A program made the translations under genes and the position numbers. DNA of 64,000 bases. It comes from Spirochaetia bacterium. Its GTDB lineage: Bacteria; Spirochaetota; Leptospiria; Turneriellales; JAOUOS01. Below, piece by piece: positions 1 through 10,770 of this stretch (positions within the stretch are counted from its first letter, which is position 1; each line of letters begins with the position of its first letter). Under the pieces are notes generated by a model. The model saw nothing but the letters and a program-made list of their open reading frames with translations. It made no database searches and was not told the origin of the DNA. The stretch is taken from positions 1 through 64,000 of the forward strand of contig JAOUOT010000010.1 of assembly GCA_029880265.1 (NCBI GenBank), read 5' to 3'.

Positions 1-1182
1 TATGGCGGGCGGAGCTTCATTTGCCCCTAAACGATGATCGTTTCCCGCTGTCGCTATGGCTACTCTTAATTCTGTAGAATGTTCATAAACAGCTTTAATG
101 ACCGTTGTTAAAAAAAGCAAAAATTGTAAATTTGCCTGCGGAGTATTTCCTGGTTCTAGTAAGTTCTCTCCTGTATCTGTAGCCATGCTCCAGTTATTGT
201 GTTTTCCGGTGCCGTTGACGCCTGCAAAGGGTTTTTCATGAAAAAGGCATGCGAGATCCATTCTTTTGGCTATTCTATCCATTAAATCCATTAAAATTTG
301 GTTGTGATCTACGGCTACGTTGGCCTCTTCAAAAATGGGGGCCACTTCAAACTGGTTTGGGGCCACCTCGTTGTGTCTGGTTTTTAACGGAATTCCAAGT
401 TTGTATGCGGCAGTCTCTAGGTTTGTCATAAATTCAAAAGCTTTTTCGCAGATATTTCCGAAGTATTGATCTTCAAGCTGCTGGTGCTTTCCCGGGGGTT
501 TCCCGAAAAGCGTTCGCCCGGTTTGCATGATGTCGGGGCGCGTATTTGCGTAATCTCTTTTAATTAGAAAAAATTCCTGTTCGCTGCCCAGGGTTGATAA
601 AACCTTTTTTGCCGGGTTCTTAAATAATCTTAAAATATCTAAGGCCGCTTTATTTAAAACTTCAATTGATCGTATAAGGGGGGCCTTTTTATCAAGAGTT
701 TCGCCTGTATAAGAAATAAAAATACTTGGTATGCATAAGGTGTTTCCGTGCGGGTATTCAATAACAAAAGCCGGGCTTGAAGGATCCCAAATTGTGTAAC
801 CGCGGGCCTCAAATGTCGTGCGAATTCCTCCCGAGGGAAAAGATGACGCGTCGGGCTCGCCTTTTATTAATTCTCTGCCTGAAAAACTTTCGATTATTTT
901 TCCGTCAGAAGAATAATTGATGAAGGAATCGTGTTTTTCTGCCGTATAACCCGTCATTGGTTGAAACCAATGGGTATAATGGGTGCAGCCTCTTGATATC
1001 GCCCAGTCTCTCATCGCTATGGCCACGTTATTTGCCGTTTGCGGGTCTAGCTGTTTATTGTCATTAATAGCCGTTAATAAATTGTTATATGTGTCAGAGG
1101 GAAGCGCTCGTTGCATTTTCTCAAGATTGAAAACATTTACGCCAAATATTTCTGATACTGTTTTTTGATTTTTGTTGCTCAT
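1..1182 (-). CDS. glnN: Type III glutamine synthetase (GlnN), C-terminus cut by window edge
   Basis: Reverse translation from ATG at 1182 is open to base 1: [19 protein letters not shown]...[38 protein letters not shown]...GSEQEFFLI...[27 protein letters not shown]...[19 protein letters not shown], GlnN signature motifs. Confidence 0.95.
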   Translation of the reverse strand, partial: MSNKNQKTVSEIFGVNVFNLEKMQRALPSDTYNNLLTAINDNKQLDPQTANNVAIAMRDWAISRGCTHYTHWFQPMTGYTAEKHDSFINYSSDGKIIESFSGRELIKGEPDASSFPSGGIRTTFEARGYTIWDPSSPAFVIEYPHGNTLCIPSIFISYTGETLDKKAPLIRSIEVLNKAALDILRLFKNPAKKVLSTLGSEQEFFLIKRDYANTRPDIMQTGRTLFGKPPGKHQQLEDQYFGNICEKAFEFMTNLETAAYKLGIPLKTRHNEVAPNQFEVAPIFEEANVAVDHNQILMDLMDRIAKRMDLACLFHEKPFAGVNGTGKHNNWSMATDTGENLLEPGNTPQANLQFLLFLTTVIKAVYEHSTELRVAIATAGNDHRLGANEAPPAI

Positions 1183-1300
1183 TAATGACCTGTCTTAAAA
1201 TAGACTATAAGCAGTCAATTTTTAATATAAATAAACAAAAATTTTAACTTGTAAAAGCAAAGCTATTTTTTTTTATAGCATTTAATAAAGAACATTAATT

Positions 1301-2200
1301 ATGTTTATTATTAAATTTACCAAATTTAGTTTTTTGGCGTTATTGATAGGCTGCTCTCTTAAGAAGATGACCGCTAATATGGTTGCAGATTCTTTAACGG
1401 GAGAAAGTCTGGCGTTCGTTTCAGACGAAGATCCTGAATTAATTAAAGAGGCGCTTCCTTTTGGTTTAAAAACTTATGAAAGCCTTTTAGAAACGACGCC
1501 AGAACATGAAGGCCTTCTTTTGTCGGCTGCAATGGGTTTTACTTCTTACGCCTATCTTTTAAATAATGAAGCCGATGAAATCGATTCTTTAGACTATAAA
1601 AAAGCAAAGCATTTAAGAAAAAGAAGCAGCAGGCTTTTTTTAAGAGGCAGAAATTACGCGATGCGCGGCATAGAATTAAAACATAAAAATTTTTCTGAAG
1701 ATTTAATTAAAAAAAAGAAAGAGATTCTTGCAGAGACAGATAAAGAAGAAGCCGCTTTTTTATACTGGGCAGGGGTTTCATGGGCAGGGGCCATATCGGC
1801 AGATAAAGGCAACGCTAAACTTATTGCCGATTTACCCGTTGCCGGCGCCTTGGTAGAGCGTGTTTTGAAATTAGACGATACCTTTGACGAAGGGGCCGCA
1901 TATGAATTTTTAATCGCCTATGAAGCCGCTCGTCCACAGGGTGACTTGAAATTAGCCAGAGAATACTATGAAAAAGCCTTGAATCTATCGGGCGGCCAAA
2001 GGGCGTCTGTATATTTGAACTTAGCCGAAAGCGTTTCTGTTAAAGAACAAAATATGGTAGAATTTAATAAATTAATTGATTTGGCTCTAGCCGTAAAAAC
2101 TGAAGAGTATCCTAAGTATCGTTTGGTAAATACGATATCTCAAAATAGAGCAATATGGCTTAAAAAAAATATATCTAATTTATTTTTTGAAGCAGATTAA
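1301..2200 (+). CDS. TRAP transporter TatT component family lipoprotein (TPR-like)
   Basis: Lipobox LLIGC; EALPFGLKTYESLLETTPEHEGLLLSAAMGFTSYAYLL typical of TatT; directly upstream of DctP/DctQM genes. Confidence 0.88.
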   Translation: MFIIKFTKFSFLALLIGCSLKKMTANMVADSLTGESLAFVSDEDPELIKEALPFGLKTYESLLETTPEHEGLLLSAAMGFTSYAYLLNNEADEIDSLDYKKAKHLRKRSSRLFLRGRNYAMRGIELKHKNFSEDLIKKKKEILAETDKEEAAFLYWAGVSWAGAISADKGNAKLIADLPVAGALVERVLKLDDTFDEGAAYEFLIAYEAARPQGDLKLAREYYEKALNLSGGQRASVYLNLAESVSVKEQNMVEFNKLIDLALAVKTEEYPKYRLVNTISQNRAIWLKKNISNLFFEAD

Positions 2201-2233
2201 GAATCATTATAAATTAGCATAAAAGAAAAAAGA

Positions 2234-3250
2234 ATGAGGAGAATTAAAATGAAGAAGATATTATATTTATTACTGATAGGCCTTATTGCGTTTTCAAGCA
2301 TGGGATTTTCAAGGGTGCAAACCATTAAAATGGGAACTTTGGCTCCCGAGGGTTCGGTATGGCATAACGCGCTTAGAGAAATGGGCGAAGAATGGCAGAG
2401 GGTCTCAGACGGTAATGTTCGTATGCGTTTATATTCGGGTGGGGTCGCAGGCGACGAAATGGATATGGTTAGAAAAATGCGAATAAGCCAGCTTCATGGG
2501 GCCGCTCTTACCGGTAACGGTCTTGCGGGAATTGCTCAAGAAAACGCCATTTTTCAAATGCCCATGTTTTTAAGAACAGACGAAGAACTTGATCATGTTC
2601 TGCATGAATTATCTCCGAAAATTGAAAAAATTATGGAAGAAAAAGGCTTCAAGCTTCTTTACTGGTCAGAGATAGGCCGAGTATATTTATTTTCAAATAA
2701 ACCGGTAGTAACGCCTGAAGATTTAAAGCCGCTTAAAATATGGGTTTGGACAGGAGACGCCGTTTGGGCAGACGCTTTAAAAGATCGCGGCTATAAACCG
2801 GTGCCTTTGCCGTCAACAGAAATACACACAGGTTTAAGCTCGGGTCTTATTGATACTGTATCGGCCCCTCCTGTCGCCGCTTTATCTTATCAGTGGTTCG
2901 GTCTCGCGAAAAATATGATGTCTATGAAATGGGGGCCTTTAACGGCAGCCGTTGTCATATCAAAAAAAGAGTGGGAAAAAATTCCGGCAAATTTGCGTCC
3001 TCAAATACATGCAGCCGCCGTAAAGGCAGGCGCGGGCGCCAAAGAGCGAATTAGAAAACTTGAATCTGAAGCAATCAAGGCCATGCAGGGTTACGGGCTA
3101 AAGGTAAATAAAGTAAGCCCGCAAGTTGCGGCAACATGGCAGTCTGAAATAGAAAAAACATATCCCAATTTATTAGGAAAGTCTATTCCAAAAGAGATTT
3201 ATCAAGAGGCCTCTAAAATATTAAAAGAGTTTCGAAAGAAAAATAAGTAA
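2234..3250 (+). CDS. dctP: TRAP transporter substrate-binding protein, DctP/TatP family
   Basis: Signal peptide; KMGTLAPEGSVWHNALREMGEEWQ...GGVAGDEMDMVRKMRISQLHGAALT motifs. Confidence 0.93.
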   Translation: MRRIKMKKILYLLLIGLIAFSSMGFSRVQTIKMGTLAPEGSVWHNALREMGEEWQRVSDGNVRMRLYSGGVAGDEMDMVRKMRISQLHGAALTGNGLAGIAQENAIFQMPMFLRTDEELDHVLHELSPKIEKIMEEKGFKLLYWSEIGRVYLFSNKPVVTPEDLKPLKIWVWTGDAVWADALKDRGYKPVPLPSTEIHTGLSSGLIDTVSAPPVAALSYQWFGLAKNMMSMKWGPLTAAVVISKKEWEKIPANLRPQIHAAAVKAGAGAKERIRKLESEAIKAMQGYGLKVNKVSPQVAATWQSEIEKTYPNLLGKSIPKEIYQEASKILKEFRKKNK

Positions 3251-5059
3251 ATGAATAACGATAATATTTTCAATAATATTTTCAGCTTTATAAAAAAAAT
3301 AGAAAATAGCCTTGGCATTGTCGCGCTTTTGCTCATGGCTTTTTTGCCTGTTCTTGAAATTATCTTACGGGCCTTTTTTAATACGGGTATTACCGGTTCC
3401 AGCGAATTTGTACAGAATTTGACATTGTGGGTAGGTTTTCTTGGGGCGGCGTTAGCCTCATTTGAGGGGCGCCATTTGAACTTATCTTCGGGCATAAAAA
3501 TAATTCCCGATAAATACGCAAATATTTCAAAAGCTTTTGCGGGAATCGTATCAACAGCGATATCAACGGGCTTATTATGGGGTTCGTACCAGTATGTTGT
3601 ATTTGAAATGGAATCAGACGTTCTCATTGGCGCGTTAATTCCCGTCTGGATAGTCGCGTTGATTTTGCCTATATCTTTTTTTCTTATCACCGTCAGATTT
3701 ATTTTTGACGCGGGAACATTAAGCGGTCGACTTATTTCGTTGATTGGCATTCCTTTGGCGTATGCCTACGGGTTTTGGCTTGAGCCGTTTGCGCCGGCGT
3801 TTGTCTGGCCCTTGACCGCTATTCTACTTTTTGCAGCCTTATTAGGCTCGCCCATCTTTATTCTTTTAGGCGGTCTGGCGCTGATTTTATTTTCTGCGGA
3901 CGGTATTTCTGTCGCTGCTATTCCGGTTGAAACTTATCGTATAGTCGTCTCTCCTTCTATACCGGCTATCCCATTATTTACTTTGGCGGGTTTTGTTTTA
4001 GCCGAAAGTAAGGCTTCTGACAGACTTGTTCGACTATTTCGGGCTTTTTTCGGATGGATACCGGGCGGTATGGTTATATCTACCACATTGGTATGCGCAT
4101 TTTTTTCTACATTTACCGGCGCTTCAGGCGTAACAATCTTAGCTTTGGGAGGGTTATTGTATCCAATTTTAAAAAGCGGCGGTTATTCAGATAGATTTTC
4201 AACGGGTATTTTAACTTCTACAGGTTCCATTGGTCTTTTATTTCCTCCTTCGTTGGCCGTTATTTTATATGCCGTTATAGCCCAAATACCTATTCCCGAT
4301 TTATTTGTCGCGGGCATTGTTCCCGGTATTATTATGCTGGTCGTCGTTACCGTTTACGGAGTCTGGCAGGGAAAAACTCAAAAAATTGAGCGCGAAGCCT
4401 TTAACCCCAAAGAGGCCATAAAAGCGATAAAAACGGCTAAATATGAAATTATACTTCCGATTGTAGTTTTGGGCGCTATTTTCGGAGGTTTTACATCACT
4501 TATCGAAGCGTCTGCCATTGCCGCCGTTTACACGCTTCTTGTTGAGATTGTTATTTATAAAGATATCGATATAAAACGCGATTTATCGGGCATTCTTCTT
4601 AAATGTCTTGTAATGCTAGGGGGCATATTTGTCATTTTTGGCGTGGCAATGGGTTTGACCAATTATATTGTAGACGCCATGATTCCCATGCAGGCCGCCG
4701 AGTGGGTAAAAGAAAACATTGAATCAAAAATAGTTTTTCTTCTGGCTCTGAATATTTTTCTTCTTCTGGTAGGGGCCGCAATGGATATTTTTGCGGCTAT
4801 TGTTGTCGTTGTCCCTTTAATAATTCCTATTTCAGAGGTTTTCGGAATTCACCCGCTTCATTTGGGCATGATTTTTCTTGTGAATCTTCAATTGGGTTAT
4901 TTAACTCCTCCGGTGGGTATGAATTTATTTTTGGCCTCGTATAGATTTAACAAACCGCTCATTGAAGTTTATAAAGCGGCTCTGCCGTTTCTGCTTGTCT
5001 TAGCGGGCGTGGTCATTATCGTAACGTATATTCCTTCTTTGATTGTAGGTGTTCCTTAG
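3251..5059 (+). CDS. TRAP transporter fused small/large permease (DctQM)
   Basis: N-terminal DctQ helices followed by DctM (AGFVLAES, SIGLLFPPSLAVILYAVIAQIPI, YLTPPVGMNLFLASYRF). Confidence 0.93.
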   Translation: MNNDNIFNNIFSFIKKIENSLGIVALLLMAFLPVLEIILRAFFNTGITGSSEFVQNLTLWVGFLGAALASFEGRHLNLSSGIKIIPDKYANISKAFAGIVSTAISTGLLWGSYQYVVFEMESDVLIGALIPVWIVALILPISFFLITVRFIFDAGTLSGRLISLIGIPLAYAYGFWLEPFAPAFVWPLTAILLFAALLGSPIFILLGGLALILFSADGISVAAIPVETYRIVVSPSIPAIPLFTLAGFVLAESKASDRLVRLFRAFFGWIPGGMVISTTLVCAFFSTFTGASGVTILALGGLLYPILKSGGYSDRFSTGILTSTGSIGLLFPPSLAVILYAVIAQIPIPDLFVAGIVPGIIMLVVVTVYGVWQGKTQKIEREAFNPKEAIKAIKTAKYEIILPIVVLGAIFGGFTSLIEASAIAAVYTLLVEIVIYKDIDIKRDLSGILLKCLVMLGGIFVIFGVAMGLTNYIVDAMIPMQAAEWVKENIESKIVFLLALNIFLLLVGAAMDIFAAIVVVVPLIIPISEVFGIHPLHLGMIFLVNLQLGYLTPPVGMNLFLASYRFNKPLIEVYKAALPFLLVLAGVVIIVTYIPSLIVGVP

Positions 5060-5061
5060 CA

Positions 5062-5692
5062 TAGAATTGATTTTCTTTACTCTGTAATTTTATCAGCTGC
5101 ATAATAAAAGGCAGTACGTCTTCGTGTGATTTTAATCTGTAAGAAGCGCGGCTTCTTCCTTCGCCTACTTTTATACAAATACCTTTTGATTCTACGGCTC
5201 TTGCTTCGACAACTTTTTTCCCTTTTATATTAGTCACAGGCAGGCTTGAAAGTCCTGTTTCAAGCTCTTCATGCAGCTTTCTTGCCTGAAATTCGGCATA
5301 ATAACGCGGCGATTTTCGATAATGCCAGCAGATAGAATGTTTTTTCTCTTCAACAAAGCTTCCCGGTACCCGAAGCGAATAATATTTCATGATTTGTTTT
5401 ACCATAGAATACCATTCTTTTTGTTTTTGATGAAATTTGATTTGTTGAAAACAATTCCCGCAAAAAAGAGTCTGCCCATATTTTTGAATCATATGAGCTT
5501 AGATAGTTCATCATTGGTTTTAGAAGAGCCAGCTTTTCTTTTTTATTAAAATTTAAGGCAATATGCAATTTTGCCGCAGATTCTTCGGCATTCCAAGGGT
5601 TTTTCTAAATATTTTTAATTTTAAATCAATGCTTTTATGTAATCAAGTCTGTCAATTCCCAGAATAAGTTTTTTACCTTTGTAAGGTAGGTT
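5062..5692 (-). pseudogene. Degraded bifunctional trehalose-6-phosphate synthase/phosphatase (OtsA-OtsB) remnant
   Basis: Reverse frames give LPYKGKKLILGIDRLDYIKALI* (OtsA core), NPWNAEESAAKLHIALNFN (OtsA C-terminal), then after a frameshift KEWYSMVKQIM...VPGSFVEEKKHSICWHYRKSPRYY...KGKKVVEARAVESKGICIKV (OtsB); DYDGTL region and most of OtsA absent. Confidence 0.85.
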
Positions 5693-7498
5693 TTATCTAA
5701 ATTCAAGCAGAAAATCGGGTTTATCAAGTTTGCGGTATATTCTAAATGCCGCGTTCATTAATCCTACATGACTGTAGGTCTGCGGAAAGTTGCCCCACTG
5801 GCATCCGCTGTTTTCGTTTACGTCTTCGCTCATAAGGCCTAAGTGATTTGTATATTTTAATAAATTCTCAAACCTCTCAATGGCTTCGTCGGTTCTGCCG
5901 ACGCAGGCTAACGCTTCAATATACCAGAATGAGCATATTAAAAATGTTGATTCGGGCGTTCCAAAATCGTCAGAATTTTTGTATCGGTAAAACAATCCGT
6001 TTTTTCCCATTAGTTCTTTCTCAAGAGCGTTAAGATGCAGTTTTGCTTTTTCGCTGTCGTGTTCTAAGTAATTTAAAGTTATTAATTGAAGAAGACTGGC
6101 GTCAAGAATATCGCTTCCCTGAGCCTGCGCGTATGCTTTTAATTTTTTGTTATAGCATAGCTCTATATTTTCAGACGCTTCTTTAGATAGCTTTTTAGCT
6201 TTATTAAACATGTTTTCATCGTTTAGTTTTTCTGCGATTCTCATTGCCGAATTCGTGCCTGCCCAATGAAAAAGATAAGTATAGCAGTGCTTTTGACGGA
6301 TGTTTCTGAATTCCCAAAGTCCGGCGTCGGGTTCGTTCATTGTTTTTTCAATTAATAATAAAATGTTGTTGATTTGATTTAATAAGTAAGCAGAGGCTTT
6401 GTAATTAAATTTTTTATCAAGAAAAAGCGGCAGCAAAGAAACTAATATTTGTCCGTAGACATCGTTTTGATTATGGGTCTTTGCCTGGTTACCGATTCTA
6501 ACCGGCTTGTTCCCTAAGTAACCTTCAAGAGGCAGTATAATTTCTTCAAAATCGGTTTCTCCTAGTATTGAATAAACAGGGGCGATGCTGCCGTCGGGGT
6601 TTGGCTTTAAGTTATGCAAATATTCGGCAAATTTTTCAAGTTCGTCCCCGTGACCTATATTCATTAAAGCAGATATCGTATAATAAGAATCGCGAATCCA
6701 GCAGTATCTGTAATCCCAGTTTCTGCCCGAACCCGGATGTTCCGGTAGGCTCGTTGTTCCTGAAGCTATAATGGCGCCGGTATCTTCATATTGATGCAAT
6801 TTTAAAACCAAAGCCGAACGAATTAAGGCATCCTGTTGAAAATTGCCGATAGTCGCGTGTTTTACCCACCTGTGCCAGTATGAAATTGTTTTGCTTAAAA
6901 AATCTTCGGCAGTAGCGGGCAGGGGAGCTTCAAGAGGATTGCCGTAAGTTAAAGCCAGATATTGATTCTCAGTCAGTAAAAAATCTTTTTTATGCATAAT
7001 ATAATTTAAAGGAATTGAAGATGTAAGTCTTAAGTTATCGCTTAATCCGCTGTAACTGATATGGCAGCTGCCCTGGTGTACCGCGGGAATAATCTCCCCG
7101 TAATTATCGCGCGGTTCGCATATGATTTTTACTCGCGGATTTCCTTCGATTAACTCTATTTTTCGAAAGAATTTTAACGGCTTAAAATACCGGTCATATT
7201 GAAGAAAGCGCGGCGCGTAATCAATTACCCTGAATTTACCGTTGGCTGTCTCAAATTCTGTGCATAAAATATTGGTATTTTCAAGATAGTATTGTTTGTT
7301 GTCGAGAATTTCGGCGATAGGGTATACGCCAAAACATCCGCCTTTTTCTGTATCAAGCAGTTTACCGAATATAAAAGAACTGTCAAATTTGGGCCAGCAA
7401 AGCCAGATAACTTCGGCTTGTTTGTTAATTGCCGCGTTAAAAGCGCAGTTACCGACTATACCAAAATCATAGAGATGAGGAGAATTATGATTTTTCAT
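5693..7498 (-). CDS. Glycoside hydrolase family 15 protein (glucoamylase/trehalase-like)
   Basis: DFGIVGNCAFNAAINKQAEVIWLCWPKFDSSFIFGKLLD...SLPEHPGSGRNWDYRYCWIRDSYYT; start trimmed to internal ATG (MKNHNSPHLYDFG). Confidence 0.92.
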   Translation of the reverse strand: MKNHNSPHLYDFGIVGNCAFNAAINKQAEVIWLCWPKFDSSFIFGKLLDTEKGGCFGVYPIAEILDNKQYYLENTNILCTEFETANGKFRVIDYAPRFLQYDRYFKPLKFFRKIELIEGNPRVKIICEPRDNYGEIIPAVHQGSCHISYSGLSDNLRLTSSIPLNYIMHKKDFLLTENQYLALTYGNPLEAPLPATAEDFLSKTISYWHRWVKHATIGNFQQDALIRSALVLKLHQYEDTGAIIASGTTSLPEHPGSGRNWDYRYCWIRDSYYTISALMNIGHGDELEKFAEYLHNLKPNPDGSIAPVYSILGETDFEEIILPLEGYLGNKPVRIGNQAKTHNQNDVYGQILVSLLPLFLDKKFNYKASAYLLNQINNILLLIEKTMNEPDAGLWEFRNIRQKHCYTYLFHWAGTNSAMRIAEKLNDENMFNKAKKLSKEASENIELCYNKKLKAYAQAQGSDILDASLLQLITLNYLEHDSEKAKLHLNALEKELMGKNGLFYRYKNSDDFGTPESTFLICSFWYIEALACVGRTDEAIERFENLLKYTNHLGLMSEDVNENSGCQWGNFPQTYSHVGLMNAAFRIYRKLDKPDFLLEFR

Positions 7499-7682
7499 TT
7501 GTAATTCAATGTATGAGTATAATAAATAAATAATCATCCAGCAAAATATTATTCCAAAATTAGGCAATAAAATTAAAAAGCAGGCGGGTGTGATTGTAAC
7601 CATACACAAAGCAGGTCAGCTGTTTTATAAATTAAATATTTTTCAACACAGCTTTCTTTTTCTTTTTGGTTATTTATAGATA

Positions 7683-7840
7683 TAGGGGCCGTGTAAAAAG
7701 ACCGTTTTTCTTCTCGACTTCGCATGCCGGTGGCAACTGCGTAACGAAGAACATTGATTTATCGCACCCTGAGCGGCTTGTGCTGAGCGTAGCCGAAGCA
7801 AGTCGAAGGGCGCGATTAGCATGTTTCTACACAACCCCTA
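7683..7840. repeat. Palindromic MITE-like element
   Basis: Imperfect terminal inverted repeats TAGGGGccGTGTAaAAA / TTTcTACACaaCCCCTA flanking two internal hairpins (CTTCGCA..TGCG..CGAAG; ATCGCaCCCT..AGGGCGCGAT). Confidence 0.6.
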
Positions 7841-7863
7841 ATTAATCATAAGGAGATTATACA

Positions 7864-8745
7864 ATGAGAAATGTTTTTGATTATCAAATAGAATACAGCG
7901 GACTTCAAAACCGTATGGCGCAGATGTTTGACCCGAAATCGGGACACACTGTTATGCTTGCCGTCGATCACGGCTACTTTCAGGGGGCGCCAGCCGGTCT
8001 TATAAATTTAAGAGAAACCGTAGAACCGCTTTTGCCTTATTGCGACGCGGTAAGCCCTACTATAGGGGGTCTTAAAACAAGTTTTAATTCTAACATGAGA
8101 ACGCCTATTATTTTAAGAGCGACCGGCGGCAACAGCATGAGAATGCCTGACGAGCTTGACGATGAAATTATCACTGTTTCAGTTGAAGAGATGCTGCGCG
8201 TAAACGCTGTCGGTTTTACCGTTTCATGCTATGTCGGTTTAGACTGCCAAAGCCAGACAATTCAAAGCCTTACCGATTTAACCGACGAGGCTCATAAATA
8301 CGGTCTTGTTTCAATCGGCATTACCGCAGTGGGCGCCGACCCTGTTCTTACAAAATTTGTCAAAGGCGAAAGAGAAGACGGCGGCGAATTGACGGCCGAC
8401 GATAAAAAAGAGGCCATAAAATATCTAAAGCACGCAAGCCGCGTTCTTTCTGAAAACGGCGCCGATATCATTAAAACCTATTATTGCGACGGTTTTGAAG
8501 AAGTTGTAGAGGCCTGTCTTGCCCCTATCGTGATTGCCGGGGGAACAAAACGCCCGACAAAAGAGGCGCTTGAGTTTACCTCTAACGCTATAAAAGCCGG
8601 GGCCGTAGGCGTCGATATGGGAAGAAACATCTTTCAAAACGAACATCCCGTGGCCATGATTCAGGCGGTTAGAGCTATTGTGCATGACAACAAAAGCCCG
8701 AAAGAAGCTCTTGAGTTTTACGAAGAAATTAAAAATAAATCTTAA
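7864..8745 (+). CDS. Class I aldolase, LsrF/DeoC-LacD family
   Basis: MFDPKSGHTVMLAVDHGYFQG...IIKTYYCDGFEEVVEACLAPIVIAGG...GVDMGRNIFQNEHPVAMIQAV, closely resembles E. coli LsrF. Confidence 0.87.
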   Translation: MRNVFDYQIEYSGLQNRMAQMFDPKSGHTVMLAVDHGYFQGAPAGLINLRETVEPLLPYCDAVSPTIGGLKTSFNSNMRTPIILRATGGNSMRMPDELDDEIITVSVEEMLRVNAVGFTVSCYVGLDCQSQTIQSLTDLTDEAHKYGLVSIGITAVGADPVLTKFVKGEREDGGELTADDKKEAIKYLKHASRVLSENGADIIKTYYCDGFEEVVEACLAPIVIAGGTKRPTKEALEFTSNAIKAGAVGVDMGRNIFQNEHPVAMIQAVRAIVHDNKSPKEALEFYEEIKNKS

Positions 8746-8751
8746 AAAGCT

Positions 8752-9783
8752 ATGCAAAAGATGAGAGCCGGCGTTTACTATAACAATAAAGACGTCCGCG
8801 TTGAAGAAAAACCAATACCAGAAATTGGCGATAACGACGTTTTAATCAAGGTAAAAGCATGCGGTATTTGCGGCAGCGATATTATGGAGTGGTACCGCAT
8901 TAAAAAAGCTCCGCTGGTATTAGGCCACGAGCTTACGGGCGAAATTGTCAAAGCCGGAGCCAATGTTTCTCATCTTAAAGAGGGCGACAGGGTTTTTGCC
9001 ATACATCATGTGCCATGCGACAAATGCGACGAATGCATAAAGGGGCATCCTTCTGCATGTAAAGACTTTCAGGGTATCAATAATTTTGAACCCGGCGGAT
9101 TTTCAGAATACTTAAAAGTTACCGGTAAAAGCGTTCAAACGGGCGTGATGAAAATTCCCGATGAAATCAGCTTTGAAGAAGGTACGTTCATTGAACCTGT
9201 TGGCACCGTATTGCGGGGCCAAAGGGCCGCCGATATAAAACCCGGCGAAAGCGTATTGGTCATAGGCTGCGGATTGTCGGGTCTTTTGCATATTAAAACT
9301 GCCAAAGCTCTTGGCGCGGGTCTCATTATGGGATGCGACGTCGAAGAAACCAGGCTTGAATCGGCAAAAAAATTCGGGGCGGGTTCTGTCTTTAAGCCCG
9401 GTTCAAACCTTCCCGAAATGATTGCCGAAAAAAACGGCGGCAGATTGGCCGATAAGGTCATTGTATGCGCGGGAGCGGTTTCGGCCATTGAAAGCGCTTT
9501 ATCATGCGTTGAACGCGGAGGGCTGGTTTTAATTTTTGCCGTGCCAAAGCCGGGCGAAACCGTAAGCGTCGATTTTAACCCCCACTGGAGAAACGATATA
9601 TCTATAAAGACAAGCTACGGCTCGACGCCATTAGATCACATTCAGGCAATTGAACTTTTAAAGAATAAAAGAATCGAAGTAAACGATATGATAACCCACA
9701 GAATGCCTCTCTCTGATATTCAAAAAGGTTTTGCGGCCGCCTGCGATCCGAAAAGCTGTCTTAAAGTATTGATTGAATTGTGA
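8752..9783 (+). CDS. Zinc-dependent alcohol/sorbitol-type dehydrogenase
   Basis: [46 protein letters not shown] structural zinc motif. Confidence 0.92.
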   Translation: MQKMRAGVYYNNKDVRVEEKPIPEIGDNDVLIKVKACGICGSDIMEWYRIKKAPLVLGHELTGEIVKAGANVSHLKEGDRVFAIHHVPCDKCDECIKGHPSACKDFQGINNFEPGGFSEYLKVTGKSVQTGVMKIPDEISFEEGTFIEPVGTVLRGQRAADIKPGESVLVIGCGLSGLLHIKTAKALGAGLIMGCDVEETRLESAKKFGAGSVFKPGSNLPEMIAEKNGGRLADKVIVCAGAVSAIESALSCVERGGLVLIFAVPKPGETVSVDFNPHWRNDISIKTSYGSTPLDHIQAIELLKNKRIEVNDMITHRMPLSDIQKGFAAACDPKSCLKVLIEL

Positions 9784-10547
9784 GCGCGAAAAGAATCATT
9801 CCATGCCTTGACGTAAAAGACGGCCGGGTCGTTAAAGGGGTAAACTTTGTCGATCTTATCGACGCCGGGGATCCTGTTGAAAACGCGCTTATATATGATA
9901 AAGAAGGCGCCGACGAACTTGTATTTCTGGATATCACGGCCTCTTCTGACAGAAGAAATATTGTATTAGATTTGGTAAAAAAAGTATCTGAGCAGGTTTT
10001 TATACCCTATTGCGTCGGCGGCGGAATTCGCACCGAAGAAGACATGAGGCTTATCTTAAGCGAAGGCGCCGATAAGGTTGCCCTGAACACGGCCGCTTTT
10101 GAAAACCCTGAAATTTTAACCAAGGGCGCAGAGAGATTCGGCAGCCAGTGTATCGTATGCGCCGTTGACGCGAAATTTAACGGCGAATTTTTTGAAGTTT
10201 ACTTACACGGCGGCAGAACCCCTACGGGAAAAGACGCCGTAAAATGGTGCATAGAGGCCGAAAAAAGAGGCGCCGGCGAAATTCTTTTAACCAGTATGGA
10301 TAGAGACGGCACCAAGCAGGGCTTTGATTTGAAGCTCTTAAATGAAGTTATTGGCAGCGTCAGAGTTCCGGTTATTGCATCGGGCGGCGTGGGAACCATG
10401 AAACATATTTTAGAGGCTTTTGAAATCGGGGCAAGCGCCGCATTAGCGGCTTCAATTTTTCATTTTCAGGAAATCAATATTCATGATATCAAAGAATATC
10501 TCACAAAAAATGGCGTTCATGTAAGGCCCCATGAGATAGTAAAGTAA
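9780..10547 (+). CDS. hisF: Imidazole glycerol phosphate synthase cyclase subunit HisF
   Basis: [19 protein letters not shown]...[10 protein letters not shown]...AVDAK...[11 protein letters not shown]...ASGGVG; GTG start overlapping the previous TGA. Confidence 0.96.
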   Translation: MSAKRIIPCLDVKDGRVVKGVNFVDLIDAGDPVENALIYDKEGADELVFLDITASSDRRNIVLDLVKKVSEQVFIPYCVGGGIRTEEDMRLILSEGADKVALNTAAFENPEILTKGAERFGSQCIVCAVDAKFNGEFFEVYLHGGRTPTGKDAVKWCIEAEKRGAGEILLTSMDRDGTKQGFDLKLLNEVIGSVRVPVIASGGVGTMKHILEAFEIGASAALAASIFHFQEINIHDIKEYLTKNGVHVRPHEIVK

Positions 10548-10770
10548 GATTGCAAGCGTTATTGACGGCGGTTCTGTTTAAGCGACGCCTGAAAACGGTT
10601 TGCTTCATATAAATTCATAGTTTATTTTTTCTTTACATCTTAAAAATATTATTGTATACTATTAAATAGATATCGTAAAAAAGTTCAGGCGAAATTATTT
10701 GCCGACAAACAGAGTAAGCTTTTTCGCGAGTAGATTTAAAAAATAAATAGAACCTTTTGAAAACCGAGAT

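Noticed and set aside
249-431. Plus-strand ORFs at 249..431 and 983..1168
   Set aside because: Opposite strand of glnN, which is open through the window edge.
3202-3750. 182-aa minus-strand ORF opposite the TRAP permease
   Set aside because: Antisense to a clear DctQM gene; composition typical of a shadow ORF.
10548-10770. c-di-GMP riboswitch upstream of the GGDEF gene
   Set aside because: Conserved GEMM core strings not seen in the intergenic sequence.
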